A stretch of 64,000 nt of DNA, taken from the NCBI GenBank assembly GCA_016716085.1, contig JADJWY010000001.1, forward strand, positions 558,001-622,000, written 5' to 3'. Positions 53,312-62,078 of the stretch are shown one piece after another. This stretch comes from Hahellaceae bacterium (GTDB lineage Bacteria > Pseudomonadota > Gammaproteobacteria > Pseudomonadales > Oleiphilaceae). Below the pieces are notes generated by a model, which did not search any database, was not told the DNA's origin, and was given only the letters and a program-made list of their open reading frames with translations. The position numbers and the translations under genes were made by a program. How positions within the stretch are numbered: position 1 is the stretch's first letter; the number at the start of each line of letters is the position of its first letter.

Positions 53312-54249
53312 ACCTCCCCCTGCAAGGTCTCGGTCAGCAGCGGGATGTATTCATCAATTTGCTTAACTTCCATGCCTGTAATGTCTCTGATCGCACGTCG
53401 CACAGCTTCCACTCCCTTGGGTTCATGCTTCAGACGGTTTGCCCCACCCGCCTTTTGTGCCATGACAACTTCCACCAGAGTATCCAGCGATACGGCGTAG
53501 TCGCCTTTGGCAAACGCGACCATCAAGCAATAGTCGCACAATTTATTAATCAGGCGAGGCGTTCCGCCACTGAAATGATAGACACCGGCACATACCGATC
53601 GATCAAACAGTTCGGCTTTCTGCCCAGCCACCTTTGTTCGATGGGCAATATAAGTCTCTGTATCTTCGAAATCCAGCGGCGTGAGGTGATATTCTGACGT
53701 AATTCTCTGTGTAAGCTGAGCAAGGTCCGGGTCAGCCAATGTCTGGTGCAACTGGGGTTGCCCCACCAGCATGACATGCAAAAGTAAATCTTCTTCGGAG
53801 TTGATATTCGTCAGTAGCCTTACCTGCTCCAACACATCCGCCTTCAGGTTTTGGGCTTCGTCGATAATTAACAACACTCGCCGTCCTTGCGCATATTCTT
53901 CAATAACAAAGGATTGAATCGCACGAAACATATTGATGGGTTTATCGAAGGATCCTTCAATTCCCAACGCTAAACAGACCCATTCCAGTAAAGTTCCAAA
54001 CGCCGTATGGGTTGTATTGATCATACCAACCGTAATACGGCGATCATCAACCTCTGAAAGTAAACGGCGCAGCAACGTCGTTTTACCCATACCCACATCA
54101 CCGGTAAGCACCGTAATACCTGCCTGTTCATACAACCCGTACTCCAGCATAGCCAGCGCAATACCGTGTTTATCAGACAGATACAGAAATTCAGGATCAG
54201 GTGTCAGACTAAAGGGCTTGCGCACGAACCCGAAATGCCTCAAATACAT
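53308..54249 (-). CDS. ExeA/TniB-like AAA ATPase of the exosortase locus (copy 1)
   Basis: A 313-residue ATPase: YLRHFGFVRKPFSLTPDPEF, Walker A TGDVGMGKTTLLRR, Walker B VLLIIDEAQNLKADVLEQ, sensor HVMLVGQPQLHQTL, and the C-terminal GGTPRLINKLCDYCL. It is the type of general-secretion-like ATPase regularly placed between the chain-length/kinase pair and exosortase genes. It starts on the last base of the CpsD-like gene. A paralogue with the same architecture is encoded at 61158-62048. Confidence 0.9.
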   Translation of the reverse strand: MYLRHFGFVRKPFSLTPDPEFLYLSDKHGIALAMLEYGLYEQAGITVLTGDVGMGKTTLLRRLLSEVDDRRITVGMINTTHTAFGTLLEWVCLALGIEGSFDKPINMFRAIQSFVIEEYAQGRRVLLIIDEAQNLKADVLEQVRLLTNINSEEDLLLHVMLVGQPQLHQTLADPDLAQLTQRITSEYHLTPLDFEDTETYIAHRTKVAGQKAELFDRSVCAGVYHFSGGTPRLINKLCDYCLMVAFAKGDYAVSLDTLVEVVMAQKAGGANRLKHEPKGVEAVRRAIRDITGMEVKQIDEYIPLLTETLQGEV

Positions 54250-55103
54250 TACGCAGAGGCCTTATTAAGAATCGTGCCGATGAGTCGGCTGTTTTCAAGC
54301 AGGTGAAGGCAGCGACGAACCTGCTCCTCAGTACTCACGCCATTTTCCACAACTAACAGGGTGGCATCGACCTGCGGCGTAAAAGCCAGCGCATCGTCAT
54401 TACGCAATAACGGCGGCAGATCAAAAATAATGAGGCGGGAGTCATAACGATTCACGATTTCCTCCATCAGCGCCCGCATATTGGGAGACGTCAGCAACTC
54501 AGACGAATAGGCTTCCATAGCTTTCCCCGGCATGACCACCAGACGCTTAAACTGCGGATTCAGAAGAATATTCTCAACGGGCTCCCCCAGTTTAATACAA
54601 TCCGCCACGCCCTTTTCGACCGCTAAACCCAGCGTCGTATGCACGGACGGAGAACGCAGATCGAGATCAACGAGCAATACGGTCTGATTTACCTCTTGCG
54701 CAATTGATATGGCAAGATTGACGGCCGTCAGGGTTTTTCCTGCATTTTCGCCTGGACTCGTGACCGCAAGTGTTCGCCACCCATTGGCTTTCATTTGTGG
54801 CAAAATCTGACTGCGTAACTGGCGATAGACCTCCGCACGCTCGTCGTGCAGAAGCCCGGCAATCACACGATTTTTCTCCAGAACTGCCTCGTCCAGCATC
54901 AGTGATCGGGTTTGGGTATACTCAATTGCCTCGGGACTAATTTTACTTATCTTACCCTTAGCAGACCGCTCTGATTCGGTCCAATCACCACGCTCACTGG
55001 CTTGCCCCACCTCGTCCAACGTCGCCACATCTCCATGATCTGCATCAAAATGGGCCTTTCTGAGCTTTCGCGCTTTGCTGATTGCATCCCGAACACGTTC
55101 CAT
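54249..55103 (-). CDS. CpsD/CapB-like ParA-fold kinase of the chain-length complex (copy 1)
   Basis: A 284-residue cytoplasmic ATPase related to bacterial tyrosine kinases. Walker A is intact (SPGENAGKTLT, Lys123, Thr124), Walker A' is VLLVDLDLRSP (Asp146) and Walker B is IIFDLPPLL. It has an N-terminal extension with helix DAISKARKLRKA. No tyrosine-rich C-terminal tail is present (ends GTILNKASA), so autophosphorylation in the classical way is uncertain. It lies 12 bases downstream of the chain-length gene and presumably controls it. Confidence 0.87.
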   Translation of the reverse strand: MERVRDAISKARKLRKAHFDADHGDVATLDEVGQASERGDWTESERSAKGKISKISPEAIEYTQTRSLMLDEAVLEKNRVIAGLLHDERAEVYRQLRSQILPQMKANGWRTLAVTSPGENAGKTLTAVNLAISIAQEVNQTVLLVDLDLRSPSVHTTLGLAVEKGVADCIKLGEPVENILLNPQFKRLVVMPGKAMEAYSSELLTSPNMRALMEEIVNRYDSRLIIFDLPPLLRNDDALAFTPQVDATLLVVENGVSTEEQVRRCLHLLENSRLIGTILNKASA

Positions 55104-55115
55104 ACACCCTCCTGC

Positions 55116-56732
55116 TTATCCCATTCCCAATCGTTGCAAAATCATGAAATACAACACATCCAATGGTTTCACAAGCAGATGAAACATAACGACAAAAAGC
55201 AAAACACTTCCAAAGAGAGCCACCAACTGCTTTCGCAGGCGATGCGTCGCCCTCATCTGGTCTTCAGAGGTAGAAAGATAAGGCACTACACCGAGGACTG
55301 GCGCCCCTAACACTTTCTCGAGCGCTCGCTCACCGTAAAGTCCAGAATCTGATGCCTCTTTCAAAAACGCCAAACCTAACCCAATCCCAGTTGCCAAAAT
55401 AAATCCAAACACCACGATAGCCATTCGATTTGGCTTCACGGGCGAGATGGGCAAACTAGGCGGCTCAACCAGCGAAAAGCGCTCACCTTTGCGCTCTTGC
55501 TCCATATTTTTCGCCAATTGTGCTTCTCGCTGCTTAACCTTCAGATCCTGATATTTCTGACTGGCATTTCCGTGGTCCCTCAACAAGGCCTGGTAGTCTT
55601 TTTCAACCAGAGGTGCCTTTTGAATCAGCGACTCATAATGCCGTTTACGCGAATCAAGCTCCTGCTGTTTTGCCAACAAGGTGCGCTTTTCCAACCCAAC
55701 GGAGCTTAATTGGGTTTGCAGCAAAACGTACGCGGGATTTGTTGCCGCCTGACGACTCTCGCCCCGCTCAGCCTTCGCTCTTAACTCTGCAATTTCTCGC
55801 TTGACCGCAATGACGTCTGGATGGGCCTCCTGATACACCGCCGTTAAACGCCTAAACTCAGACTCCAGGAACTTCAGTCGATCACTGTCACTCATAATCG
55901 CTTCGCCTCCCGGGGTCACAATAGTCGCACTCGGGCTAACCTGGGAAAGTTCCGCAGCCAGATCCAGCTCCCTCTTGCCCAACTCCTGCAAACGATACGA
56001 CAATTCGGTCAACTCTCTTTCTGTTCGTTCAACGACTGACAAATTAAATTGATATAGTTCTGGCAGGCTACCCTCATTGGCCTGCTTAAATTCCGCTAGC
56101 TTCTGCTCAAGCTCCTGCAACTCGACTTGCAACAAACGCGCTTCTTCGGCCAGGAAGGACTCCGTGCTCTGAGCCTTGTCGGCTCGCGTCCGCAGGTTTT
56201 CGTTCAAAAACAGGGTGACCAGCTCGTTGGTTACCTTTTGCGACGTCGAAGGGTTTTCATGAATAAATGACAGGGTAAATGCAATGGTGGCCTCTGCCGG
56301 ACGACCGCTCCGAGGATCAACCACATCGGCACTGACAAGCCCCATGCTCATGTCTTCGGCAAAGCGCTTAACTAGTTCAGTGCTCGGCAACGCATCACCC
56401 GCATCATCCCGATAAAGCGTAAACTTTTCTGCCATTTTGGAAATCGTATCAACCGTCATTAAACGACGATTGATAATCTGAATCTGCTGATCCGCATAGT
56501 TGGTGATTGTCGAACGGACAAAGTCTCGGGGGACTTCTTGCTCTTCAATCAGAATGGTCGCGATCGATTGATATTTTGCAGGCAACATCACCGCGACAAT
56601 CAGTACCAGCATAAAAATCGCAATGGCCGGCACCCAGAATACTTTTTGGCGTCGTTTAAAGATGGCAAGGTAATCACTCAGTGAACGCTGCTCACCAATT
56701 ACGTCCATTACCACATTGTTTACTGTCGTCAC
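55116..56732 (-). CDS. Wzz/GumC-type chain-length determinant (copy 1)
   Basis: A 538-residue polysaccharide co-polymerase: N-terminal cytoplasmic part, first membrane helix (ILVAVM region, about residues 34-53), a long periplasmic coiled-coil (about 170-430, with EARLLQVELQELEQKLAEF and ELRAKAERGESRQ), the proline-rich PPSLPISPVKPNRMAIVVFG second helix at about 437-460, and a third C-terminal helix (LVALFGSVLLFVVMFHLLV). The start is a GTG with GGAG five bases upstream. It lies behind the terminator at 56.77 kb and is the first gene of the long locus. Confidence 0.92.
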   Translation of the reverse strand: MTTVNNVVMDVIGEQRSLSDYLAIFKRRQKVFWVPAIAIFMLVLIVAVMLPAKYQSIATILIEEQEVPRDFVRSTITNYADQQIQIINRRLMTVDTISKMAEKFTLYRDDAGDALPSTELVKRFAEDMSMGLVSADVVDPRSGRPAEATIAFTLSFIHENPSTSQKVTNELVTLFLNENLRTRADKAQSTESFLAEEARLLQVELQELEQKLAEFKQANEGSLPELYQFNLSVVERTERELTELSYRLQELGKRELDLAAELSQVSPSATIVTPGGEAIMSDSDRLKFLESEFRRLTAVYQEAHPDVIAVKREIAELRAKAERGESRQAATNPAYVLLQTQLSSVGLEKRTLLAKQQELDSRKRHYESLIQKAPLVEKDYQALLRDHGNASQKYQDLKVKQREAQLAKNMEQERKGERFSLVEPPSLPISPVKPNRMAIVVFGFILATGIGLGLAFLKEASDSGLYGERALEKVLGAPVLGVVPYLSTSEDQMRATHRLRKQLVALFGSVLLFVVMFHLLVKPLDVLYFMILQRLGMG

Positions 56733-56763
56733 TTGGCTCCATCTATCATTCGTCAGACTGAAA

Positions 56764-56795
56764 CAAATAAAAAAGGTCTGGCAGGCTGCCAGACC
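56764..56795 (-). terminator. Rho-independent terminator between substrate genes and the polysaccharide operon
   Basis: On the minus strand GGTCTGGCA-GCC-TGCCAGACC forms a perfect 9-bp stem followed by TTTTTTATTTG. It sits about 18 bases after the stop of the VPxPA-tailed gene at 56813 and about 32 bases before the Wzz start, leaving little space for a separate promoter. Confidence 0.9.
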
Positions 56796-56812
56796 CGTGA
56801 ATCAGCACACCA

Positions 56813-57313
56813 TCAAGCCAGCTTGGCAGACATTTTACGGCGACGAATTCCCGCCATGCCTACCAGCGCAGCGACAAACAGACCCAGCGCAGCAGGTACA
56901 GGTACCGGCGCCACGTTGGTATCAAGTTTATAAGCGCCACCCAGCCAGCCAGTCGCTTTTCCTGTCACCAGAAAGGTGTAGTCCACACCCGCCTGAAGTG
57001 TCGCGGTGGCCCACTCACCCTCACCGAATGAGAATCCATCAAAGGTTCCTTTGAGTTTCTTGTTATCCAGTAGTTTGATTGTGCTACCAAATCCGTCCAG
57101 AGACAGCACGATATCCGTAATCTTTACAGATACTTTGCTATCCTGTGCCAGTGAGAATTTCCAGCGATCCGTGAACTTGCCAGGCTCGTTGTAACTCAGA
57201 AAAGTGTTCTCGCCCGCATCAAGCGTGGGAAATGTCGCCGCCTGAACATTCACTGCGCTCAGAGCAAGCAGCGCACCAAACGCCAAACCGGTATTCCTGA
57301 CACTATTTGTCAT
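56813..57313 (-). CDS. Exported exosortase substrate with VPxPA-type sorting tail
   Basis: A 166-residue secreted protein of unknown function. Signal peptide: TGLAFGALLALSAVNVQAA. The body has a beta-sandwich-like pattern with WKFSLAQDSKVSVKITDIVL and TLQAGVDYTFLVTGKATGWL, as in small FxDxF-type PEP-CTERM proteins. The tail is APVPVPAALG, the helix LFVAALVGMAG and the basic IRRRK. ATG 57313 has GAAGGGA upstream; a longer start would add nine unlikely residues. It is 52 bases downstream of a second gene of the same kind. Confidence 0.87.
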   Translation of the reverse strand: MTNSVRNTGLAFGALLALSAVNVQAATFPTLDAGENTFLSYNEPGKFTDRWKFSLAQDSKVSVKITDIVLSLDGFGSTIKLLDNKKLKGTFDGFSFGEGEWATATLQAGVDYTFLVTGKATGWLGGAYKLDTNVAPVPVPAALGLFVAALVGMAGIRRRKMSAKLA

Positions 57314-57365
57314 CGTAGTCCCTTCCAATAAAGTAAACATAAAACATCATTATTCGAATAAAAGA

Positions 57366-57905
57366 TTAAGCGTAATTAGCCAGCTGATTTCTTCTTCTCG
57401 AAAACAGAGTCAAGCCCAGCAAGGCGCTACCGAACAACCAAACGGCTGCCGGAACAGGCACTGCTGCAACTTTCAAAGCACCGTCATATCCACCACCAAT
57501 CGAGCCCGTCACGACCCCATTGAAATTGATGGAATACACCGTATTTGCCAATAGCACGCCCAGCGAAACGATTTCGCCCATCGCGATAGGCGTTACGCCG
57601 AACGAACCGTTCAGGTTAGTACCCATGATTTTCGCTCCCATGAAATTAAATTCGGAGGGAGAGACAGACAACTCAACCGCAGAGTTGCTGGCCAGCGAAA
57701 ATGACCAGGTGTCGCCAATAGCAGAATTAATGCCAACTGTTTCGTTATCGAACTCATACTGCCCCGTCGTCAACGGACCATTCACAAAGCCGCCGGACAC
57801 CAGATCTGGCATCGTGGGAGCATTGTAAGCGGCCTGAGCCGAACCAACAGCAGAGATCAAAGAAATCGAGCCGACCAAAGCCGCTCGCTTAATTTGAGAT
57901 ATCAT
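57366..57905 (-). CDS. Exported exosortase substrate with VPxPA-type sorting tail
   Basis: A 179-residue secreted protein, similar in plan to its downstream neighbour: signal peptide (AALVGSISLISAVGSAQAA), body with DTWSFSLASNSAVELSVSPS and GVLLANTVYSINFNGVVTGS, tail AAVPVPAAVW, helix LFGSALLGLTLF and basic SRRRNQ. No cysteine, like many PEP-CTERM proteins. AAAGGAACTAAGG precedes the ATG. The two genes form a unit that ends at the terminator at 56.77 kb. Confidence 0.88.
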   Translation of the reverse strand: MISQIKRAALVGSISLISAVGSAQAAYNAPTMPDLVSGGFVNGPLTTGQYEFDNETVGINSAIGDTWSFSLASNSAVELSVSPSEFNFMGAKIMGTNLNGSFGVTPIAMGEIVSLGVLLANTVYSINFNGVVTGSIGGGYDGALKVAAVPVPAAVWLFGSALLGLTLFSRRRNQLANYA

Positions 57906-58056
57906 CCTTAGTTCCTTTCAAAGTGTGGTTTCCGTCGAGCCAACCTGCTCAAAACGCAGCACCATATACAGGGGCCGCGCCTACCACTGAGCGACAACGT
58001 AATCTCGGGAGGGAAAGACAAGCAGGAACCGAGCCAAAAACCCAACGCCTGCCATT

Positions 58057-58079
58057 TATACTTCACTCATTGAAGTATA
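58057..58079. promoter_or_regulatory. 23-bp palindrome, candidate operator
   Basis: TATACTTCA-CTCAT-TGAAGTATA (two 9-bp arms, five-base spacer) is a perfect inverted repeat about 150 bases before the leftward substrate gene. The regulator is not identified; no DNA-binding gene is adjacent. Confidence 0.55.
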
Positions 58080-58389
58080 GACGCCCATTATGAATAAAAT
58101 GTGCCGCACAATCATTAAAATTAGGGCGATTTGAATCACAATTCATTTAACCCAGACGGCACATGACCATACCGGTCAAATATTGTTCTTTTTGCCCGAA
58201 AAAGCACAAAAAACAAACACTATAACGCCAAAAATTCTCGGCAGAAAAACGTCAGACTACGTGAAATTACTGACCCCCTATTTTTGAAAACATCCGAACA
58301 TTCAGCGCCATGACAAGCATTGTCAGACAAAATTTGAGCATCATGTCATTGTTTTAGACGATGCCCTGATTCTAATCCGATAATTCAGG

Positions 58390-58422
58390 TATACTGTCAC
58401 GCTTGGTAACAATTCGTAACAA
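58390..58422 (+). promoter_or_regulatory. Candidate promoter and direct repeat before the second Wzz gene
   Basis: TATACT at 58390-58395 is a good -10 element with a poor -35 (TGATTC at 58367). Transcription would start near 58402, and two copies of GTAACAA, one helical turn apart, lie at about +4 to +20, a typical repressor position. Confidence 0.4.
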
Positions 58423-58486
58423 GGAGCCACCGACGGAACCGGCCAAGCTCCACCGTTGAGTCTCAATTCTGCGACGGAAATACATC

Positions 58487-60091
58487 ATGGTTGGCAGTAT
58501 CGATACATTGATGAGCGACAAGGACAAACCGTTTGATCTGGAGCACCTTAGAACGGTCTTCCTGCGTCGTCGCAAGCTTTTTATGCACTGGGCGCTTCCC
58601 TGTCTGATGCTTACCTTTATCGTTGCGCTGGCCCTTCCTCCTACGTACAGGTCAACGGCAACAATTCTTATTGAGCAACAGGAAATCCCTCAGGATCTGG
58701 TCCGCTCAACCATTACCAGTTATGCCGACCAACGCATCCAGATCATCACCCAGCGAGTGATGACAACGACCAACCTTCTCCAGATTATGGACAAGTTTGA
58801 CCTCTACCAGGAAGAGCGCCGCCAGCAGTCTCTTGAAACCATTTTCGAGGCCATGCGGGATGACATCGGAACGGAAATGATCAGCGCAGATGTCATCGAT
58901 CCACGCAGCGGTCGTCCCATGGCAGCTACTATCGCCTTTCGTGTCAGTTATGATGCCCGCAACCCAGCTATTGCGAAAAGTGTCGCGAGCGAAATCACGA
59001 CCTTATTCCTTCAGGAGAACCTCAGTAATCGGCGACAACAAGCGGAACAAACCGAAAGCTTTCTGACTGACGAAGCAGACAAGCTGAATAAAGAAATCGA
59101 GCAACTTGGGAAACAGATTGCCCGTTTCAAAGAAACCAACTTCCAGGCGCTGCCAGAGCATACCGAGCTAAACCTTCAACATCTTGAGCGCGCTGAGCGT
59201 GAAATCGCCGATGTCACACTCAGAATTAATTCGCTGCGAGAGCAGGAAAATCATCTGGAGGCCGAAAGGTCGCTGCTCGACCCCTATGCCCCCTTTGTCG
59301 GTAACGCCAATGAGCAATTGCTGGGGACTGAAGCCCGGCTAAAAGTTTTGCAGAATGAACTGGCGCTTCTTAAAGCGCAGTACACGGATCTACATCCGGA
59401 AGTGCAACGCACTCAGCGCGACATTGAAGCCTTGCAGGCGCGCCAGCGTAGCCAAACAGGTGAGCCCAATAATCCAGCCTGGATTCAGCTGGACACTCAG
59501 ATTAAAAATCTTAAGGTTGAACGCGAGAGCCTGGACACCAAATATCGTGAGCTTCAGGCGAAGCGAGAAGAGTATGAAAATCGGCTTGCAACCTCTCCGG
59601 TTATTGAGAACCAATATCGAGATCTTCTGCAGGCGCTTGAAACACGAACCCTGAAATACCGTGAAATTCGCGCCAAGCAGCAGGAAGCCAATCTGGCCTT
59701 TTCACTGGAAACCGAACAAAAAGGCGAGCGCTTTACATTACTCGAACCAGCTCTGACACCCGAACACCCGGTTAAACCCAATCGAAAGGCCGTTTTTCTG
59801 TTGGGTATGTTGCTGTCTTTTGGTCTGGCAGCAGGCGCTGTCTATTTGAAAGAAACGACCGACCGCTCCGTCCACCGCAAGGATGATCTTAAAGCCTTGC
59901 TCGGGGCGATGCCGCTGGCCACAGTGCCTTATATAGATACACCTTACGAGCAGCATGACTCGCGCAAGCAGGGACGTCATTTGAAGGTATCAACTCTGGC
60001 GGTGCTGATTTCGGGCATTGTCCTGTTTCATTTTCTGATTAAACCGCTGGATGTTATCTGGTTCATGCTCATGAGAAAGCTGGGAGTCTGA
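58487..60091 (+). CDS. Wzz/GumC-type chain-length determinant (copy 2)
   Basis: A 534-residue paralogue of the Wzz-like protein at 55.1-56.7 kb. The two share the segments TILIEQQEIPQDLVRSTI, the IDPRSGRP patch and GERFTLLEPALTPEHPVKPN. Helices lie at about residues 35-52, 435-455 and 500-520; the periplasmic part is a coiled coil (ERAEREIADVTLRINSLREQ). It diverges from the first locus and heads a three-gene cassette with the same order as the first. An internal ATG at 58511 is a possible alternative start. Confidence 0.9.
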   Translation: MVGSIDTLMSDKDKPFDLEHLRTVFLRRRKLFMHWALPCLMLTFIVALALPPTYRSTATILIEQQEIPQDLVRSTITSYADQRIQIITQRVMTTTNLLQIMDKFDLYQEERRQQSLETIFEAMRDDIGTEMISADVIDPRSGRPMAATIAFRVSYDARNPAIAKSVASEITTLFLQENLSNRRQQAEQTESFLTDEADKLNKEIEQLGKQIARFKETNFQALPEHTELNLQHLERAEREIADVTLRINSLREQENHLEAERSLLDPYAPFVGNANEQLLGTEARLKVLQNELALLKAQYTDLHPEVQRTQRDIEALQARQRSQTGEPNNPAWIQLDTQIKNLKVERESLDTKYRELQAKREEYENRLATSPVIENQYRDLLQALETRTLKYREIRAKQQEANLAFSLETEQKGERFTLLEPALTPEHPVKPNRKAVFLLGMLLSFGLAAGAVYLKETTDRSVHRKDDLKALLGAMPLATVPYIDTPYEQHDSRKQGRHLKVSTLAVLISGIVLFHFLIKPLDVIWFMLMRKLGV

Positions 60092-60097
60092 CGTACC

Positions 60098-61141
60098 ATG
60101 GAATTGCACAATCTCAAGCAAGCGGTAGATAAAGCGAAAGATCGCCTTTTTGAGGCTGATCTCCGAACGCCACTACGTCCCTCCCTGCGCAAAGAGTACC
60201 CGCCAGCCTTCCTGCCTGTAGAGGTGGAGCGACGCCGTACCGTTCAACCTTTACCTGAATCCGAGGCGGATAAGCGAAGCCCTGTCGATGAACTGGTCGA
60301 GCGTTGGGCTGCCGGCCTGACCAGCGCGCGACCGCAGGAAAAAGTGGCGCCTGCTAAACCACCGGCTTCACCTGCCCCGGTACATCTGGCGAAACCGCCT
60401 GAGGCTGAAGTAACTGCCGGCAAGCCTGTCGCACCTAAAGCGCGTATTGCCGAGCTTGAAATTGAGTATTCCCAGACCCGACGTCTGAATACCCAACCGG
60501 AAGTGCTTGAAGCTAACCGCATTATTAACCCCCGCTCAAAACCTGAGGTGCTGGCTGCCTACAAAATGCTGCGCACGCAAGTATTGCAGAAAATGCGGGC
60601 CCGCCAATGGACATCACTCGGTATCATTACAACCCGTTCCGGGCAGGGTGGCTCCGTGACTGCCTCTAACCTGGCGATCAGTCTGGCGCAGGAAGTGACC
60701 CATTCGGTGCTGCTGGCGGACTTTAACTTCCGCAAACCGGGGCTGCATCAAAAGTTTGGCATTAACCCTCAGTGCGGTATTGGCGACTATCTGTTCTCAT
60801 CAATGCCATTGGGCGAAGTACTGGTTTGCCCTCAGGTAGATCGTTTAAGCCTGCTCCCCTGTCTGGCGCCAATTGACGACAGCTCAATGTCTTTAAGCGC
60901 ACCTAAGCTGGTGTCACTGGTTGATGAACTCAAGCATCGCTATGAGCAGCGCGTTGTTATTTACGATCTGCCGCCCGCACTGGAGGGCGACGATGTTCTC
61001 GCTTTTGCTCCCTATATCGACGCGGTTTTACTCGTCGTCGAAGAGAGCGCCACCTCCCAGGATGACATTCTGGAGGTCGTCGAGCTTCTCAAAGATGTTC
61101 CGCTTTTAGGAACTGTTCTGAACAAATCCCGAAACACCTAA
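60098..61141 (+). CDS. CpsD-like ParA-fold protein with degenerate Walker A (copy 2)
   Basis: A 347-residue paralogue of the CpsD-like protein at 54.2-55.1 kb with a longer, proline-rich N-terminus. The fold motifs are recognisable, but the P-loop reads RSGQGGSVTASNLA: Gly185 replaces the lysine and Ser186 the threonine of the intact GKT in copy 1. Walker A' (VLLADFNFRKPG) and Walker B (VVIYDLPPAL) remain. There is no tyrosine-rich tail. Nucleotide hydrolysis is therefore unlikely; a structural or regulatory role with its Wzz partner is the likeliest explanation. It lies six bases after the Wzz gene. Confidence 0.87.
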   Translation: MELHNLKQAVDKAKDRLFEADLRTPLRPSLRKEYPPAFLPVEVERRRTVQPLPESEADKRSPVDELVERWAAGLTSARPQEKVAPAKPPASPAPVHLAKPPEAEVTAGKPVAPKARIAELEIEYSQTRRLNTQPEVLEANRIINPRSKPEVLAAYKMLRTQVLQKMRARQWTSLGIITTRSGQGGSVTASNLAISLAQEVTHSVLLADFNFRKPGLHQKFGINPQCGIGDYLFSSMPLGEVLVCPQVDRLSLLPCLAPIDDSSMSLSAPKLVSLVDELKHRYEQRVVIYDLPPALEGDDVLAFAPYIDAVLLVVEESATSQDDILEVVELLKDVPLLGTVLNKSRNT

Positions 61142-61157
61142 CCGAGAGGAACTTGCG

Positions 61158-62048
61158 ATGTATCTAGAGCATTTTGGCCTGATGACCAAGCCATTCAACA
61201 TCCAGCCGGATCCAGGTTTTCTCTATTCTGCGCCCCAACATGAGAGTACGCTGACAGTGCTTGAGTACGGGCTGTTAAGTGATGCGGGATTCGTCATGAT
61301 CACGGGCGAAGTCGGTTGTGGTAAAACCACCCTGGTGCGGCATGTCATGAATAATTTGCCGGAAACGCAGGTCTGCGCATACATGGGTACCACCCATGGC
61401 GACCAGCGTAATCTGCAGCGCTGGATCAACATGGCCTTCGGCATCAGTATCCGACATGCGCGTGACGAGGCCGAAGAGTTCGAAGTTTTCCATCGTCATT
61501 TGCTGGACCTCCATGAGCAGGGCAAGCAGGCGCTGCTGATTATTGATGAAGCACAAAATCTTACCTTATCTCAGCTGGAAATGGTGCGCCTGCTCTCTAA
61601 CGTCAACGAAAGCGCCACCATGTTGTTGAAAGTCGCACTGATTGGCCAACCCGAACTTCGCACATTGATGAAAGATTCACGCTTGAAGCAGTTTGCCCAG
61701 CGGATCTCGATGGAGTTTCATCTGACACCCCTGGCCGTGGACCAGGTTGAGGGCTATGTGCAGCACCGTCTGCGGGTGGCCGGCGGTGATCCGCGAATTT
61801 TCAGCACTAAGGCCATCAAATATCTGGCGTATCACAGCCGCGGAGTTCCCCGGGTCATCAACAATCTGGCAGACCTTGCGCTGGTTTATGCCTTTGCCCG
61901 GGGCGAAAAGCAGGTGTCGCAGGAAACTCTCATGGCCGTCGTCAAGGATCGCATGAACCAGGACATTCTGCCGTTGAAAGAGGAACGCGCAATGACGCCA
62001 TCATCACCCGCCGTTCCCTCAAAGACACGCACGGTGGAGTACAACTAA
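61158..62048 (+). CDS. ExeA/TniB-like AAA ATPase (copy 2)
   Basis: A 296-residue paralogue of the ATPase at 53.3-54.2 kb: YLEHFGLMTKPFNIQPDPGF, intact Walker A TGEVGCGKTTLVRH, Walker B ALLIIDEAQNLTLSQLE, sensor KVALIGQPELRTLM and RGVPRVINNLADLALVYAFA. It differs at the C-terminus, which lacks the longer helical end of copy 1. GAGAGGAA precedes the start. It is the last gene of the rightward cassette and ends 30 bases before convergent motB, without a clear terminator. Confidence 0.88.
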   Translation: MYLEHFGLMTKPFNIQPDPGFLYSAPQHESTLTVLEYGLLSDAGFVMITGEVGCGKTTLVRHVMNNLPETQVCAYMGTTHGDQRNLQRWINMAFGISIRHARDEAEEFEVFHRHLLDLHEQGKQALLIIDEAQNLTLSQLEMVRLLSNVNESATMLLKVALIGQPELRTLMKDSRLKQFAQRISMEFHLTPLAVDQVEGYVQHRLRVAGGDPRIFSTKAIKYLAYHSRGVPRVINNLADLALVYAFARGEKQVSQETLMAVVKDRMNQDILPLKEERAMTPSSPAVPSKTRTVEYN

Positions 62049-62078
62049 GGGAACACGCTTCGCTGCTGCCCAAATCCC

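Larger units (their letters stand above)
57906..58486. other. Divergent control region between substrate genes and second Wzz cassette
   Basis: A gene-free 581-base region, A/T-rich in the middle. It holds a 23-bp perfect palindrome (58057-58079), a 15-bp palindrome TGACAA-GCA-TTGTCA (58311-58325), a -10-like TATACT (58390-58395) for the rightward genes, and a direct repeat GTAACAA (58406-58412, 58416-58422) spaced 10 bases, just downstream of that -10. No gene with support was found on either strand. Confidence 0.6.

Noticed and set aside
57906..58486. Sigma-54 promoters as reported for some PEP-CTERM gene sets
   Set aside because: GG-N10-GC patterns with the right flanks (TGGCAC...TTGC) were looked for before the sorted-protein genes and not found.
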